Source: Bacilli bacterium
GTDB lineage: Bacteria; Bacillota_I; Bacilli_A; RF39; UBA660
NCBI GenBank assembly: GCA_900758895.1
Contig: CAAETG010000039.1
Coordinates: 1 to 15,632 of the forward strand
Reading direction: 5' to 3'
Length of the DNA stretch: 15,632 bases
A program made the translations under genes and the position numbers. Under the pieces are notes generated by a model. It did no database searches. It worked only from the letters and a program-made list of their open reading frames with translations, and was not told where the DNA came from. Positions 1 through 6,166 of this stretch are shown here, in pieces. Each line of letters opens with the position of its first letter. The stretch's first letter is position 1.

Positions 1-1
1 A

Positions 2-33
2 CAATACGATAAATTACGCAATACATAAATTAC
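2..33. repeat. Two-copy direct repeat at window edge
   Basis: The unit CAATAC-(G)-ATAAATTAC occurs at 2-17 and again at 19-33, a period of 17 bp with one base missing from the second copy. It lies at the very edge of the window, so more copies may exist upstream. It could be the end of a tandem repeat, a binding-site array or chance in AT-rich DNA. Nothing around it identifies a function. Confidence 0.4.
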
Positions 34-55
34 AAAAAAACTAGATTTTATCTAG
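34..55 (-). terminator. Small hairpin with T-run on the minus strand
   Basis: CTAGAT (41-46) and ATCTAG (50-55) form a 6-bp stem around a TTT loop. On the minus strand it is followed by seven T (34-40), the layout of a weak intrinsic terminator. No minus-strand gene is visible to its right, so its role is unclear. On the plus strand the T-run begins only about 10 nt after the stem. Confidence 0.35.
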
Positions 56-145
56 GCTAATTCAATTTTTTTCCTTCAAACTGTCAAACTAGGGATAAAA
101 AAAATCTTATTTGCCAAAAGTGCTTTACCAGTTAGAAGAAATACC

Positions 146-182
146 AAAAAGAAGTTAATTTTTAATAAATAGCTTCTTTTTT
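146..182 (+). terminator. Probable intrinsic terminator of an upstream gene
   Basis: AAAAAGAAGTTA (146-157) pairs with TAGCTTCTTTTT (170-181) with one T-G wobble, leaving a 12-nt loop, and a T-run ends the structure. It probably ends transcription entering from outside the window. Positions 56-145 contain no credible gene on either strand. Confidence 0.55.
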
Positions 183-192
183 CATATATTGT

Positions 193-214
193 AAGTGTAA
201 AGTAGATTACACTT
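193..214. promoter_or_regulatory. Dyad, candidate operator
   Basis: AAGTGTAA (193-200) and TTACACTT (207-214) are a perfect 8-bp inverted repeat with a 6-nt spacer, ending 3 nt before the -35 box of the next promoter. The position and symmetry suit a dimeric transcription factor. No T-run follows, which argues against a terminator. No regulator gene lies nearby, so its identity is unknown. Confidence 0.45.
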
Positions 215-217
215 TTA

Positions 218-245
218 TTGACAATTTATAAAGAGATGTTATACT
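218..245 (+). promoter_or_regulatory. SigA-type promoter for the trans-sulfuration enzyme-dapF-murE operon
   Basis: The -35 box TTGACA (218-223) is consensus. The -10 box TATACT (240-245) has an extended TGT element (237-239). The spacer is 16 bp. Transcription should start near 251, leaving a leader of roughly 28 nt before the AGGAGGT ribosome binding site (268-274) and the ATG at 279. This is the best promoter in the first 5 kb. Confidence 0.8.
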
Positions 246-278
246 AAAACTAGATAAATGTTTGTATAGGAGGTTCAT

Positions 279-1457
279 ATGAAAAATTTTACAAACTACA
301 AAGAATATGATAAGAAAGAGAATTTAAAGATGGGTTCTAAAGTGGTTCACGGAGCAGTAGGACATGATCCTTTTACTGGTTCTGTTAGCTTTCCAATCTT
401 CCAAACGGCAACATTCCGTTTTCGCGCTTTACAAGATTCCTTTGGCTATGATTATACTAGACTTCAAAATCCAACGGTAGAAGAATTAGAGCGTACTTTA
501 GCTATGCTTGAAAATGGTACGCATGCGCTAGCTCTATCCAGTGGTATGGCTGCTGTTATGTGTGCATTCTCTCTTTTAAAAAGAGGAGATCATTTAATAT
601 CAAGTGATGATATTTATGGTGGAACATATGAAATTGCCAAAACGGAATTGATAGATCGTGGTGTGGAAACAACATTTGTTGATTTAAGTGATTTTGAATT
701 ATTTAAGGCAAACATCAAAGAAAATACCAAGATGATTTTCATTGAAAGTCCAACCAATCCAACCATGAAAGTCGCAGATATCGCGGAAATTTGTAAAGTA
801 GCTAAAGAAAAAGGCATCATTGTTGTTGTTGATAATACGTTACTTACGCCATATTATCAAAAGCCACTTGATTTAGGTGCCGATATTGTCATTCATAGTG
901 GAACAAAATATTTAGAAGGACACAATGATACGATGGCTGGTTTTGTCATAACGAATAAGGAAGAATATTTTACTCCAATGCGTACCTTTTTAACTTATCA
1001 AGGTGCATGTCTAGCACCTTTAAATGCTTGGTTAACACTAAGAGGAATAAAAACATTAGAAGTACGTATGCAAAGACACAATGAAAATGCTCTAAAAGTA
1101 GCAGAGTTCTTAAAAAATCATCCAAAGGTTACGAAAGTATATTATACGGGTCTAAAAGATCATAAAGATTATGCAACAACGATGAAGCAATCAACCGGTT
1201 TTGGTGGCTTACTATCTTTTGAAGTAGACAGCAAGGAAACGGCCCTAAAAGTATTAGAAAAAGTAAATATGATTATTTTTGCTGGTTCTCTAGGTGGAGT
1301 TGAAAGTTTAATTTGTTATCCAGTTGTTGTAACTCACCATGAAGTACCAGAGGAAGAAAGATTAAAATTAGGAATTAATGATCGTTTACTTCGTTTATCT
1401 GTTGGTATTGAAGATGCTACTGATATCATTAATGATCTAGCCCAAGCATTAGAATAG
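279..1457 (+). CDS. Cys/Met-metabolism PLP-dependent enzyme (cystathionine lyase-like)
   Basis: This 392-aa protein belongs to the trans-sulfuration family of fold-type I pyridoxal-phosphate enzymes, which cleave or form cystathionine, homocysteine or related thiol amino acids in the cytoplasm. Visible signatures are YDYTRLQNPT (57-66), the cofactor-binding stretch SSGMAA (87-92), YGGTYE (113-118), the PLP-contacting Asp in VVDN (184-186) and the Schiff-base lysine Lys210 in HSGTKYLEGHND. The family's usual C-terminal LRLSVGIED motif is present and the length is typical. The residue after YG is Gly, whereas methionine gamma-lyases usually carry Cys in YGCT, so a cystathionine beta- or gamma-lyase is favoured, but sequence alone does not settle the substrate. 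The ATG at 279 has AGGAGGT 4 nt upstream. Met18 would also fit the family's N-terminus but has a poorer ribosome binding site. The stop TAG lies within the SD of dapF, so the genes are co-transcribed. Confidence 0.9.
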   Translation: MKNFTNYKEYDKKENLKMGSKVVHGAVGHDPFTGSVSFPIFQTATFRFRALQDSFGYDYTRLQNPTVEELERTLAMLENGTHALALSSGMAAVMCAFSLLKRGDHLISSDDIYGGTYEIAKTELIDRGVETTFVDLSDFELFKANIKENTKMIFIESPTNPTMKVADIAEICKVAKEKGIIVVVDNTLLTPYYQKPLDLGADIVIHSGTKYLEGHNDTMAGFVITNKEEYFTPMRTFLTYQGACLAPLNAWLTLRGIKTLEVRMQRHNENALKVAEFLKNHPKVTKVYYTGLKDHKDYATTMKQSTGFGGLLSFEVDSKETALKVLEKVNMIIFAGSLGGVESLICYPVVVTHHEVPEEERLKLGINDRLLRLSVGIEDATDIINDLAQALE

Positions 1458-1466
1458 GAGGCTCTT

Positions 1467-2324
1467 ATGCGATTTACTAAAATGCAAGCTTATGGCAACG
1501 ATTATGTTTATATTGATGCCATCAACCAAAAATTAGATAATTTGACGGAACTAGCGAGATTCGTTTCCGATCGTCACTTTGGAATTGGCAGTGATGGTAT
1601 GGTACTTATTTGTCCAAGTGATGTAGCCGATTTTAAAATGCGTATTTTTAATCCTGATGGAACGGAAGCAGAGATGTGTGGAAATGCGATCCGTAGTGTT
1701 GGCAAATATGTTTATGATCATAAATTAACAGATAAAACCGTTTTAAAAATTGAAACGTTAGGAGGCATTAAAACACTTGAACTAGAAATAACTGATGGTG
1801 TTGTTTCCAATATTCGTGCCAACATTTCTAAACCTATTTTTGATTCAGAAAAAGTACCAGTAAATACAGATAAAGATAAATTTATTATGGAAAGTGTTAA
1901 AATTCTTGATCAAACCTTTAAATTAAGTAGTTTATCTTGGGGAAACCCTCATACCGTTTTATTTGTCGATGATGTCATGAATTTTGATGTTGCCAAATAT
2001 GGCCCAGCGATTGAAAATGATCGTGAAGTTTTTCCAAATAGAACCAATGTGACATTTGCTCAAATTGTGAATAAAGATTATATTAAAATAAGAGAATGGG
2101 AACGGGGAACTGGTGAGACGATTGGTTGTGGAACTGGTTGCTCTACGGCAGTTGTCATTGCAAGTACTCTAGGCCTTACGAACCGTAAATGTGAGGTTGA
2201 ACAAATCGGTGGTATTATAGAGATAGAATATGCGGACAATGGTGAATTATACATGAAGGGGCCAAGTCATTTTGTTTTTGAAAGTGAAATTGATGTTTCT
2301 CATATTATAGGAAGGGAAAAATGA
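1467..2324 (+). CDS. dapF: Diaminopimelate epimerase
   Basis: DapF converts LL-2,6-diaminopimelate to the meso form, the last step before lysine synthesis and the source of the third stem-peptide residue of DAP-type peptidoglycan. The 285-aa protein shows the N-terminal signature KMQAYGNDYVYID (5-17). Both catalytic cysteines of this cofactor-independent epimerase are present: Cys71 in AEMCGNAIRSVGKY and Cys221 in ETIGCGTGCSTA. The length matches the family. The SD AGGAGG begins inside the stop codon of the preceding gene, and the TGA stop overlaps the murE start (ATGA), so translation is probably coupled. Epimerase next to a DAP-adding ligase makes one functional unit for cell-wall precursor supply. 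Confidence 0.95.
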   Translation: MRFTKMQAYGNDYVYIDAINQKLDNLTELARFVSDRHFGIGSDGMVLICPSDVADFKMRIFNPDGTEAEMCGNAIRSVGKYVYDHKLTDKTVLKIETLGGIKTLELEITDGVVSNIRANISKPIFDSEKVPVNTDKDKFIMESVKILDQTFKLSSLSWGNPHTVLFVDDVMNFDVAKYGPAIENDREVFPNRTNVTFAQIVNKDYIKIREWERGTGETIGCGTGCSTAVVIASTLGLTNRKCEVEQIGGIIEIEYADNGELYMKGPSHFVFESEIDVSHIIGREK

Positions 2325-3784
2325 AAAAGTTAAAAGATGTTTTAAAAGGTATTACTTATCAAGTTTTAGCGGGAAGTGACGATTTAGAGATTAGTGATAT
2401 TAAATTTGATAGTAGAAAAGTAAAAGAAAATGACCTTTATGTAGCTTTAATAGGTTATACTTCTGATGGTCATGACTATATTCCTGATGCGATTAAAAAT
2501 GGTACCAAAGTAATCATGGTATCCAAAATGATTACGATAAAGGAAGATGTTACAGTAATCAAAGTAGATGATACAAGAATTGCTCTAGCATATGCATCTG
2601 CTAACTATTTTGATCATCCCGCTGAAAAACTAAAATTAATTGCATTAACTGGAACAACAGGAAAAACCACAACAACCCATATGATTAGAGATATGTTAGA
2701 AAGAGCAAACATATCTTGTGGATTAATTGGTAGTCAAGGAATTAAATATAAAGATAAAGTCATTCATACTGACAATACAACCCCAGAATCCTATGATGTT
2801 CATAAAGCGTTTAAAGAAATGTTAGAAGAAGGGATTACTCATGTAGTAATGGAAGCTTCTAGCCAAGCATTTAAATTAAATCGTCTAGCGGGAATTATTT
2901 TTGATATTGGTGTTCTAACAAACGTAACAACGGATCATATTGCTCCAGGAGAACATGCATCTCATGAAGAATATGTAGCCTGTAAAAATAAGCTATTTTT
3001 AAACAGTAAAGAAATAGTAGTAAATAGTGATTCAGAATATCTAGAAGAAGTCCTAAAAGGATCAGTTGTCCCAATGACGACTTATGGTGTAAATAATAGT
3101 GCTGATTTAAAAGTAACCAATATTCATCTAATTAATAATAAAGACTTTTTTGGAACTGAATTTAGTACGGAAGGTTTAATAACCGAAACATTTAGAACAT
3201 GTATGCCAGGAGAATTTAATGTATATAATTCGATTTGTGCTATACTTGTTTGTTATCAATTGGGAGTAGATCCAAAAATAGCAAAAGAAGCCTTAGAAAC
3301 AATTAAAGTAAGAGGACGGATGGAAATTGCTTTATCAACACCAAAGTTTAGAGTATTAATTGATCATGCTCATACGGAAGATGGTATGAGAGGCCTTGTA
3401 AAAACCTTAAGAGCCTATAAACCCAAAAGACTCATTAGTGTCTTTGGTGGTGGGGGCAATCGTCCAAAAGAGCGAAGATATAATTTAGGTGAAATTATTG
3501 GGGGAGCATCTGACTTTTGTATCATAACGGAAGATAATCCTAGATTTGAAGAACTAAGTAGTATTAACCAAGATATAAAAGTAGGACTTGATAAAGTAGG
3601 TGCCAAATATATTGAAATTCCCGATCGTGCGGATGCCATTAAATATGCGTGCGAGAATGCCCAAGAAGGGGATTTAATCCTTTTAGTTGGCAAAGGTCAT
3701 GAAGAATATCAAGATGTAAAAGGAGTAAAGTATTACTTTAGTGAGCTAGATGTTTTAGAAGAAATTAAGAAGAATTTAAAATAA
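2321..3784 (+). CDS. murE: UDP-MurNAc-L-Ala-D-Glu--meso-DAP ligase (MurE-type)
   Basis: This 487-aa Mur ligase probably adds meso-diaminopimelate to UDP-MurNAc-L-Ala-D-Glu in the cytoplasm. The N-terminal domain has the UDP-sugar contact region DSRKVKENDLY (30-40). The ATP-binding P-loop is TGTTGKTTT (110-118). The lysine likely to be carbamylated is in YVACKNKLF (218-226). The C-terminal domain holds DNPR (405-408), the motif that marks meso-DAP rather than L-Lys specificity, which agrees with dapF immediately upstream. Two sites differ from textbook MurE: the Mg-site region reads TTDHIAPGEHASHEEY instead of TRDHLDYHG-type, and DHAHTEDGM replaces DYAHTPD. It may therefore belong to a divergent MurE subfamily. 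Its ATG overlaps the dapF stop by 4 nt. Confidence in a Mur ligase is very high, and slightly lower in the exact reaction. Confidence 0.9.
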   Translation: MKKLKDVLKGITYQVLAGSDDLEISDIKFDSRKVKENDLYVALIGYTSDGHDYIPDAIKNGTKVIMVSKMITIKEDVTVIKVDDTRIALAYASANYFDHPAEKLKLIALTGTTGKTTTTHMIRDMLERANISCGLIGSQGIKYKDKVIHTDNTTPESYDVHKAFKEMLEEGITHVVMEASSQAFKLNRLAGIIFDIGVLTNVTTDHIAPGEHASHEEYVACKNKLFLNSKEIVVNSDSEYLEEVLKGSVVPMTTYGVNNSADLKVTNIHLINNKDFFGTEFSTEGLITETFRTCMPGEFNVYNSICAILVCYQLGVDPKIAKEALETIKVRGRMEIALSTPKFRVLIDHAHTEDGMRGLVKTLRAYKPKRLISVFGGGGNRPKERRYNLGEIIGGASDFCIITEDNPRFEELSSINQDIKVGLDKVGAKYIEIPDRADAIKYACENAQEGDLILLVGKGHEEYQDVKGVKYYFSELDVLEEIKKNLK

Positions 3785-3797
3785 TCTTCTTTTTTTT
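3767..3797 (+). terminator. Intrinsic terminator after murE
   Basis: AAGAAGAATT (3767-3776) pairs with AATCTTCTT (3783-3791) with one bulged A, followed by an uninterrupted T-run to 3797. The murE stop codon (3782-3784) lies inside the hairpin. It ends the operon that begins at 279. Confidence 0.75.
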
Positions 3798-3815
3798 CGG
3801 AAAAAATGGTAAAAT
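3787..3815 (+). promoter_or_regulatory. Candidate promoter for pduL-dusB
   Basis: TAAAAT (3810-3815) is preceded by TGG (3807-3809), an extended -10 arrangement. No convincing -35 is visible 17 bp upstream: TTCTTT (3787-3792) overlaps the murE terminator. Transcription would begin near 3822, only a few bases before the ribosome binding site. Confidence 0.4.
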
Positions 3816-3839
3816 AAAGAATAGAAAAGAGTGATGAAT

Positions 3840-4418
3840 ATGGAAAAGAAAAAAGAAAAAATAATTGGAAAAATTGCAGTTAGTAATAGACATTTGCATT
3901 TAACAAAAGAAATATATGATGAACTTTTTGATGAACCACTTTCTATTAAAAGGCCATTAAATCAAATAGGGGAGTTTGCTTCTTTTCAAACGGTTACCTT
4001 AAAAACAGAGAAAGGGGAAATCCCAAATGTAAGATTAATAGGTCCTTTAAGAAAATATAACCAAGTAGAAATATCAAGATCAGATGCTTATCTGTTAGGC
4101 ATAAACCCACCAGTTCGAGAGAGTGGTGATTTAGAAGATAGTGAAACGATTACCATTGTTGGTCCAAAAGGAGAAGTAACCTTAAAAGATGCATGTATTC
4201 AAGCTGAAAGACATGTTCATATGAATGAGAAAAAAGCTGAAGAATTAGGATTAAAGCATGAAGATATGGTAAAATTAATTGTCAATAATGATAAAGGTGG
4301 TATCATGGAAGCGTTTGTAAAAGTAAGTAGCAATGGTTATTTTGAAATCCACCTTGATAAAGACGATGCCAATTGTTTCCTTCTTAAAACAGGTGACGAG
4401 GTTGAGATTGAAAAATAG
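3840..4418 (+). CDS. pduL: PduL-type phosphate acyltransferase (phosphotransacylase)
   Basis: The 192-aa product matches PduL, a Zn-dependent phosphotransacylase that interconverts acyl-CoA plus phosphate with acyl-phosphate plus CoA. It is unrelated in fold to Pta and can replace it in acetate or propionate production. The hallmark motifs are all visible: VSNRHLHL near residue 14, the GPLRKYNQVEIS...DAYLLGINPPVRESGDL stretch in the middle, and a second His motif AERHVHM. These histidines ligate zinc in the family. The N-terminus is short and lysine-rich, without the amphipathic encapsulation extension of microcompartment PduL, and no shell-protein gene is nearby, so a cytosolic enzyme is inferred. 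Starts at GTG 3831 and ATG 3834 are possible; ATG 3840 is preferred because GAGTGA (3829-3834) sits 5 nt upstream. The gene ends inside the first codons of dusB. Confidence 0.88.
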   Translation: MEKKKEKIIGKIAVSNRHLHLTKEIYDELFDEPLSIKRPLNQIGEFASFQTVTLKTEKGEIPNVRLIGPLRKYNQVEISRSDAYLLGINPPVRESGDLEDSETITIVGPKGEVTLKDACIQAERHVHMNEKKAEELGLKHEDMVKLIVNNDKGGIMEAFVKVSSNGYFEIHLDKDDANCFLLKTGDEVEIEK

Positions 4419-5406
4419 TTTTACGATTAAAGATATCTCGATCTCTAGTCGTTTTGTATTAGCCCCCATGGCTGGAATATCCGATCCTTCTTATATAAAA
4501 ATTGTGGAAGACATGGGCTGCGGACTAGCATTTACGGAACTAATAAGTGCGGAAGCAATTGTAAGAGGCAACAAGAAAACATTAGAAATGTTAAATGGCT
4601 TAGAAAAAATTAAAATACCGGTTGGGGTGCAAATATTTGGATCCAATCCCGAAGTAATGGCTTCCGCTGCCAAAATATTAACAAATCTTTATCCGATAAA
4701 AATCATTGATATCAATATGGGCTGTCCAGTACCAAAAGTGGCCCTAAGAGCCTCATCAGGAAGTGCGCTTTTAAAAGATCCTGAAAAAGTAAGAGCAATT
4801 GTAAGAGCAGTTGTAAAATCTGTTGATATTCCTGTTACTGTAAAAATACGTAGTGGCTGGGATGAAGAGCATATCAATGCTCCAGAAATTGCTCATATTT
4901 GTGAAGAAGCAGGAGCAAGTGCCATATCTATTCATGCCAGAACTAGATCTCAAGGTTATACCGGATCTGCCGATTGGAACATGATCAAAAAAGTAAAAAC
5001 GAGTGTATCGATTCCGGTGATTGGCAATGGCGATGTTACTTCTCCAAACAAAGCCATAGATATGTTAGAACAAACAGGATGCGATGCAGTAATGATTGGT
5101 CGTGCTGCTATGGGAAATCCTTGGATATTTAAAGAATGCAATGAATATTTAGAAAATGGCCAAATAGATGAACCATCGAACATAGAAAAAATAGCTATGA
5201 TAAAACATCATTATCAACTATTAAAAGAAGATAAAAGCAAGAAGTTAGCTTTATTAGAAATAAGAACGCATGCACTTGCCTATTTAAAAGGAATGCCAGA
5301 TGCAAAAAATATTAAAGACTTAATTTGTAAAGTAAAAACAGAAGAAGAATTATTAAAAGTTTTAGATGATTATCAAATAACTTTAGAAACAAATAAAAAT
5401 GGATAA
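4408..5406 (+). CDS. dusB: tRNA-dihydrouridine synthase, DusB-type
   Basis: Dus enzymes are FMN- and NADPH-dependent and reduce specific uridines in tRNA to dihydrouridine. The 332-aa frame shows the family landmarks in order: VLAPMAGISD (17-26) for FMN binding, FTELISAEA (42-50), VQIFGS (74-79), the catalytic Cys106 in NMGCPVPK, VKIRSGWD, the HART motif within ISIHARTRS, IGNGDV and the phosphate-binding MIGRAAMGNPWIF. Length and C-terminal helical region are normal. No ATG gives a natural N-terminus. TTG 4408 (MKNSFTIKDISISSRF) is chosen because it matches typical DusB starts and GAGG (4398-4401) lies 6 nt upstream; TTG 4402 with AGGTGA (4391-4396) is an alternative. The gene overlaps the 3' end of pduL by 11 nt, so coupled translation is likely. 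Confidence 0.92.
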   Translation: MKNSFTIKDISISSRFVLAPMAGISDPSYIKIVEDMGCGLAFTELISAEAIVRGNKKTLEMLNGLEKIKIPVGVQIFGSNPEVMASAAKILTNLYPIKIIDINMGCPVPKVALRASSGSALLKDPEKVRAIVRAVVKSVDIPVTVKIRSGWDEEHINAPEIAHICEEAGASAISIHARTRSQGYTGSADWNMIKKVKTSVSIPVIGNGDVTSPNKAIDMLEQTGCDAVMIGRAAMGNPWIFKECNEYLENGQIDEPSNIEKIAMIKHHYQLLKEDKSKKLALLEIRTHALAYLKGMPDAKNIKDLICKVKTEEELLKVLDDYQITLETNKNG

Positions 5407-5425
5407 GAGAAATCTTGTCTTTTTT
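5401..5425 (+). terminator. Intrinsic terminator after dusB
   Basis: GATAAGA (5402-5408) and TCTTGTC (5413-5419) form a 7-bp stem capped by a GAAA tetraloop and followed by TTTTTT. The dusB stop codon (5404-5406) lies in the left arm. Confidence 0.8.
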
Positions 5426-5477
5426 ATTGTATTTTGTCATGAATCTAAAAAACGGGGACCAAAAAGCCTCCAAAGTA

Positions 5478-5506
5478 TTTACAGAGCAGAAAAAATATGC
5501 TATAAA
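5478..5506 (+). promoter_or_regulatory. Strong promoter in front of the DUF1016 remnant
   Basis: TTTACA (5478-5483), a 17-bp spacer, an extended TGC element (5498-5500) and TATAAA (5501-5506) make a near-consensus SigA-type promoter. It is followed by AAGGAG (5515-5520) and ATG 5526. The expression signals are intact although the gene behind them is broken. Confidence 0.7.
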
Positions 5507-5525
5507 ACAGGAACAAGGAGTTCCA

Positions 5526-6129
5526 ATGAAAGAAGAAAAATATTACGAAGAAATTGAACATTTAATTAAGAAAAATGAAGTTAACAAGAGAGTAAGAAAT
5601 TTAGAGGAAAATCAAGAACTTGTAACAACGTATTGACAAATTGGACGATTGTTAATAGAAGCCCAAGGTGATTCATCACATGCTAAATATGGAGATAAAT
5701 TAATCAAAAAATGGTCAATTAAATTAACTGAAGTTTATGGGAAAGGCTATGATTATACCAATTTATCAAGATTTAGAAAGTTTTATTTAACTTTCCCAAT
5801 ACTTGGCCTCATTATCGCTATTTAATATCAATAAAAGATGAAAATAAAAGAAATAATTTTATTTACTATTTCCAAATCTTGTGCCAGTGGCGCAACTATC
5901 TTGGACTTTAATAGCTATTTTATTGCCTATTAAAGATGAAAACAAAAGAAATTATTACATTAATTTATGCATTAAAAATAATTTATCAAAAAGGGAACTA
6001 ATAAGAGAAATAAAGTCAAATTCATATGAAAGACTAATAGATAAACCAGAGAAAATAGATATTATTACACTCACTAAATATTCTATTACTACCGATATGT
6101 TAAGCTTTCGTGTTAAAAAAACAATATGA
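5526..6129 (+). pseudogene. Decayed DUF1016/YhcG-type (PDDEXK nuclease family) gene, mosaic
   Basis: The N-terminal part, MKEEKYYEEIEHLIKKNE onward, followed by QIGRLLIEAQG, KYGDKLIKKWS and YGKGYDYTNLSRFRKFY, is recognisable as the DUF1016 N-terminal domain of YhcG-type proteins. An in-frame TGA (5634-5636) falls where the family has Trp (TTY-W-QIGR). The frame then breaks near 5795-5806: WPHYRYLISIKDENKRN continues in another frame (from 5804). A second copy of the same segment follows in a third register as PVAQLSWTLIAILLPIKDENKRNYYI from 5881 and runs to a TGA at 6127-6129. The C-terminal PDDEXK nuclease domain is missing. The remnant therefore looks like two damaged copies joined together, with at least one nonsense change and two frame changes. 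No intact product is expected beyond a 36-aa N-terminal peptide or an 82-codon internal frame (5881-6129). Confidence 0.82.
5802..5966. repeat. Degenerate 98-bp-offset duplication inside the remnant
   Basis: The stretch from CTTGG at 5802 to about 5868 is repeated imperfectly from CTTGG at 5900 to about 5966. Both encode W-x(n)-IKDENKRN, and the longest shared block is AAAGATGAAAA-(T/C)-AAAAGAAAT. The offset of 98 bp is not a multiple of three, so the copies lie in different frames. It marks the join between two gene fragments. Confidence 0.6.
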
Positions 6130-6166
6130 AAAAGATGCTAAGCTTATTTTTTAGCATCCTTTTTTT
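6129..6166. terminator. Bidirectional terminator between the remnant and murC
   Basis: GATGCTAA (6134-6141) pairs with TTAGCATC (6151-6158), an 8-bp stem with a 9-nt loop. It is flanked by AAAAA on the left and seven T on the right (6160-6166), so it can work on both strands. The murC stop codon (6144-6146 on the minus strand) lies in the loop. Confidence 0.8.

Noticed and set aside
2..33. Direct repeats as the end of a CRISPR array.
   Set aside because: The period of 17 bp leaves no room for a spacer, and no cas gene is visible.
99..158. A short in-frame stretch ending KVLYQLEEIPKRS that resembles a protein C-terminus before the terminator at 146-182.
   Set aside because: It is only 19 codons between stops with no start. 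It might be the tail of a broken gene, but nothing supports that beyond amino-acid composition.
3415..3693. Open frame of 92 codons on the minus strand within murE.
   Set aside because: It is antisense to conserved MurE motifs, including DNPR, and has no sign of its own expression.
3840..4418. PduL as part of a bacterial microcompartment locus.
   Set aside because: No shell-protein or diol/ethanolamine gene is nearby and the N-terminus lacks an encapsulation-type extension.
5415..5525. Upstream extension of the DUF1016 remnant to a start at 5415.
   Set aside because: It would run through the dusB terminator and the promoter at 5478-5506; ATG 5526 has a good SD and begins where the family homology begins.
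5634..5636. TGA at a conserved Trp position, suggesting TGA is read as tryptophan as in Mycoplasma.
   Set aside because: dapF and the VirB6-like gene end in TGA at the expected family length or directly before a coupled start, the intact genes encode Trp with TGG, and the same locus has frameshifts. A nonsense mutation is the simpler explanation.
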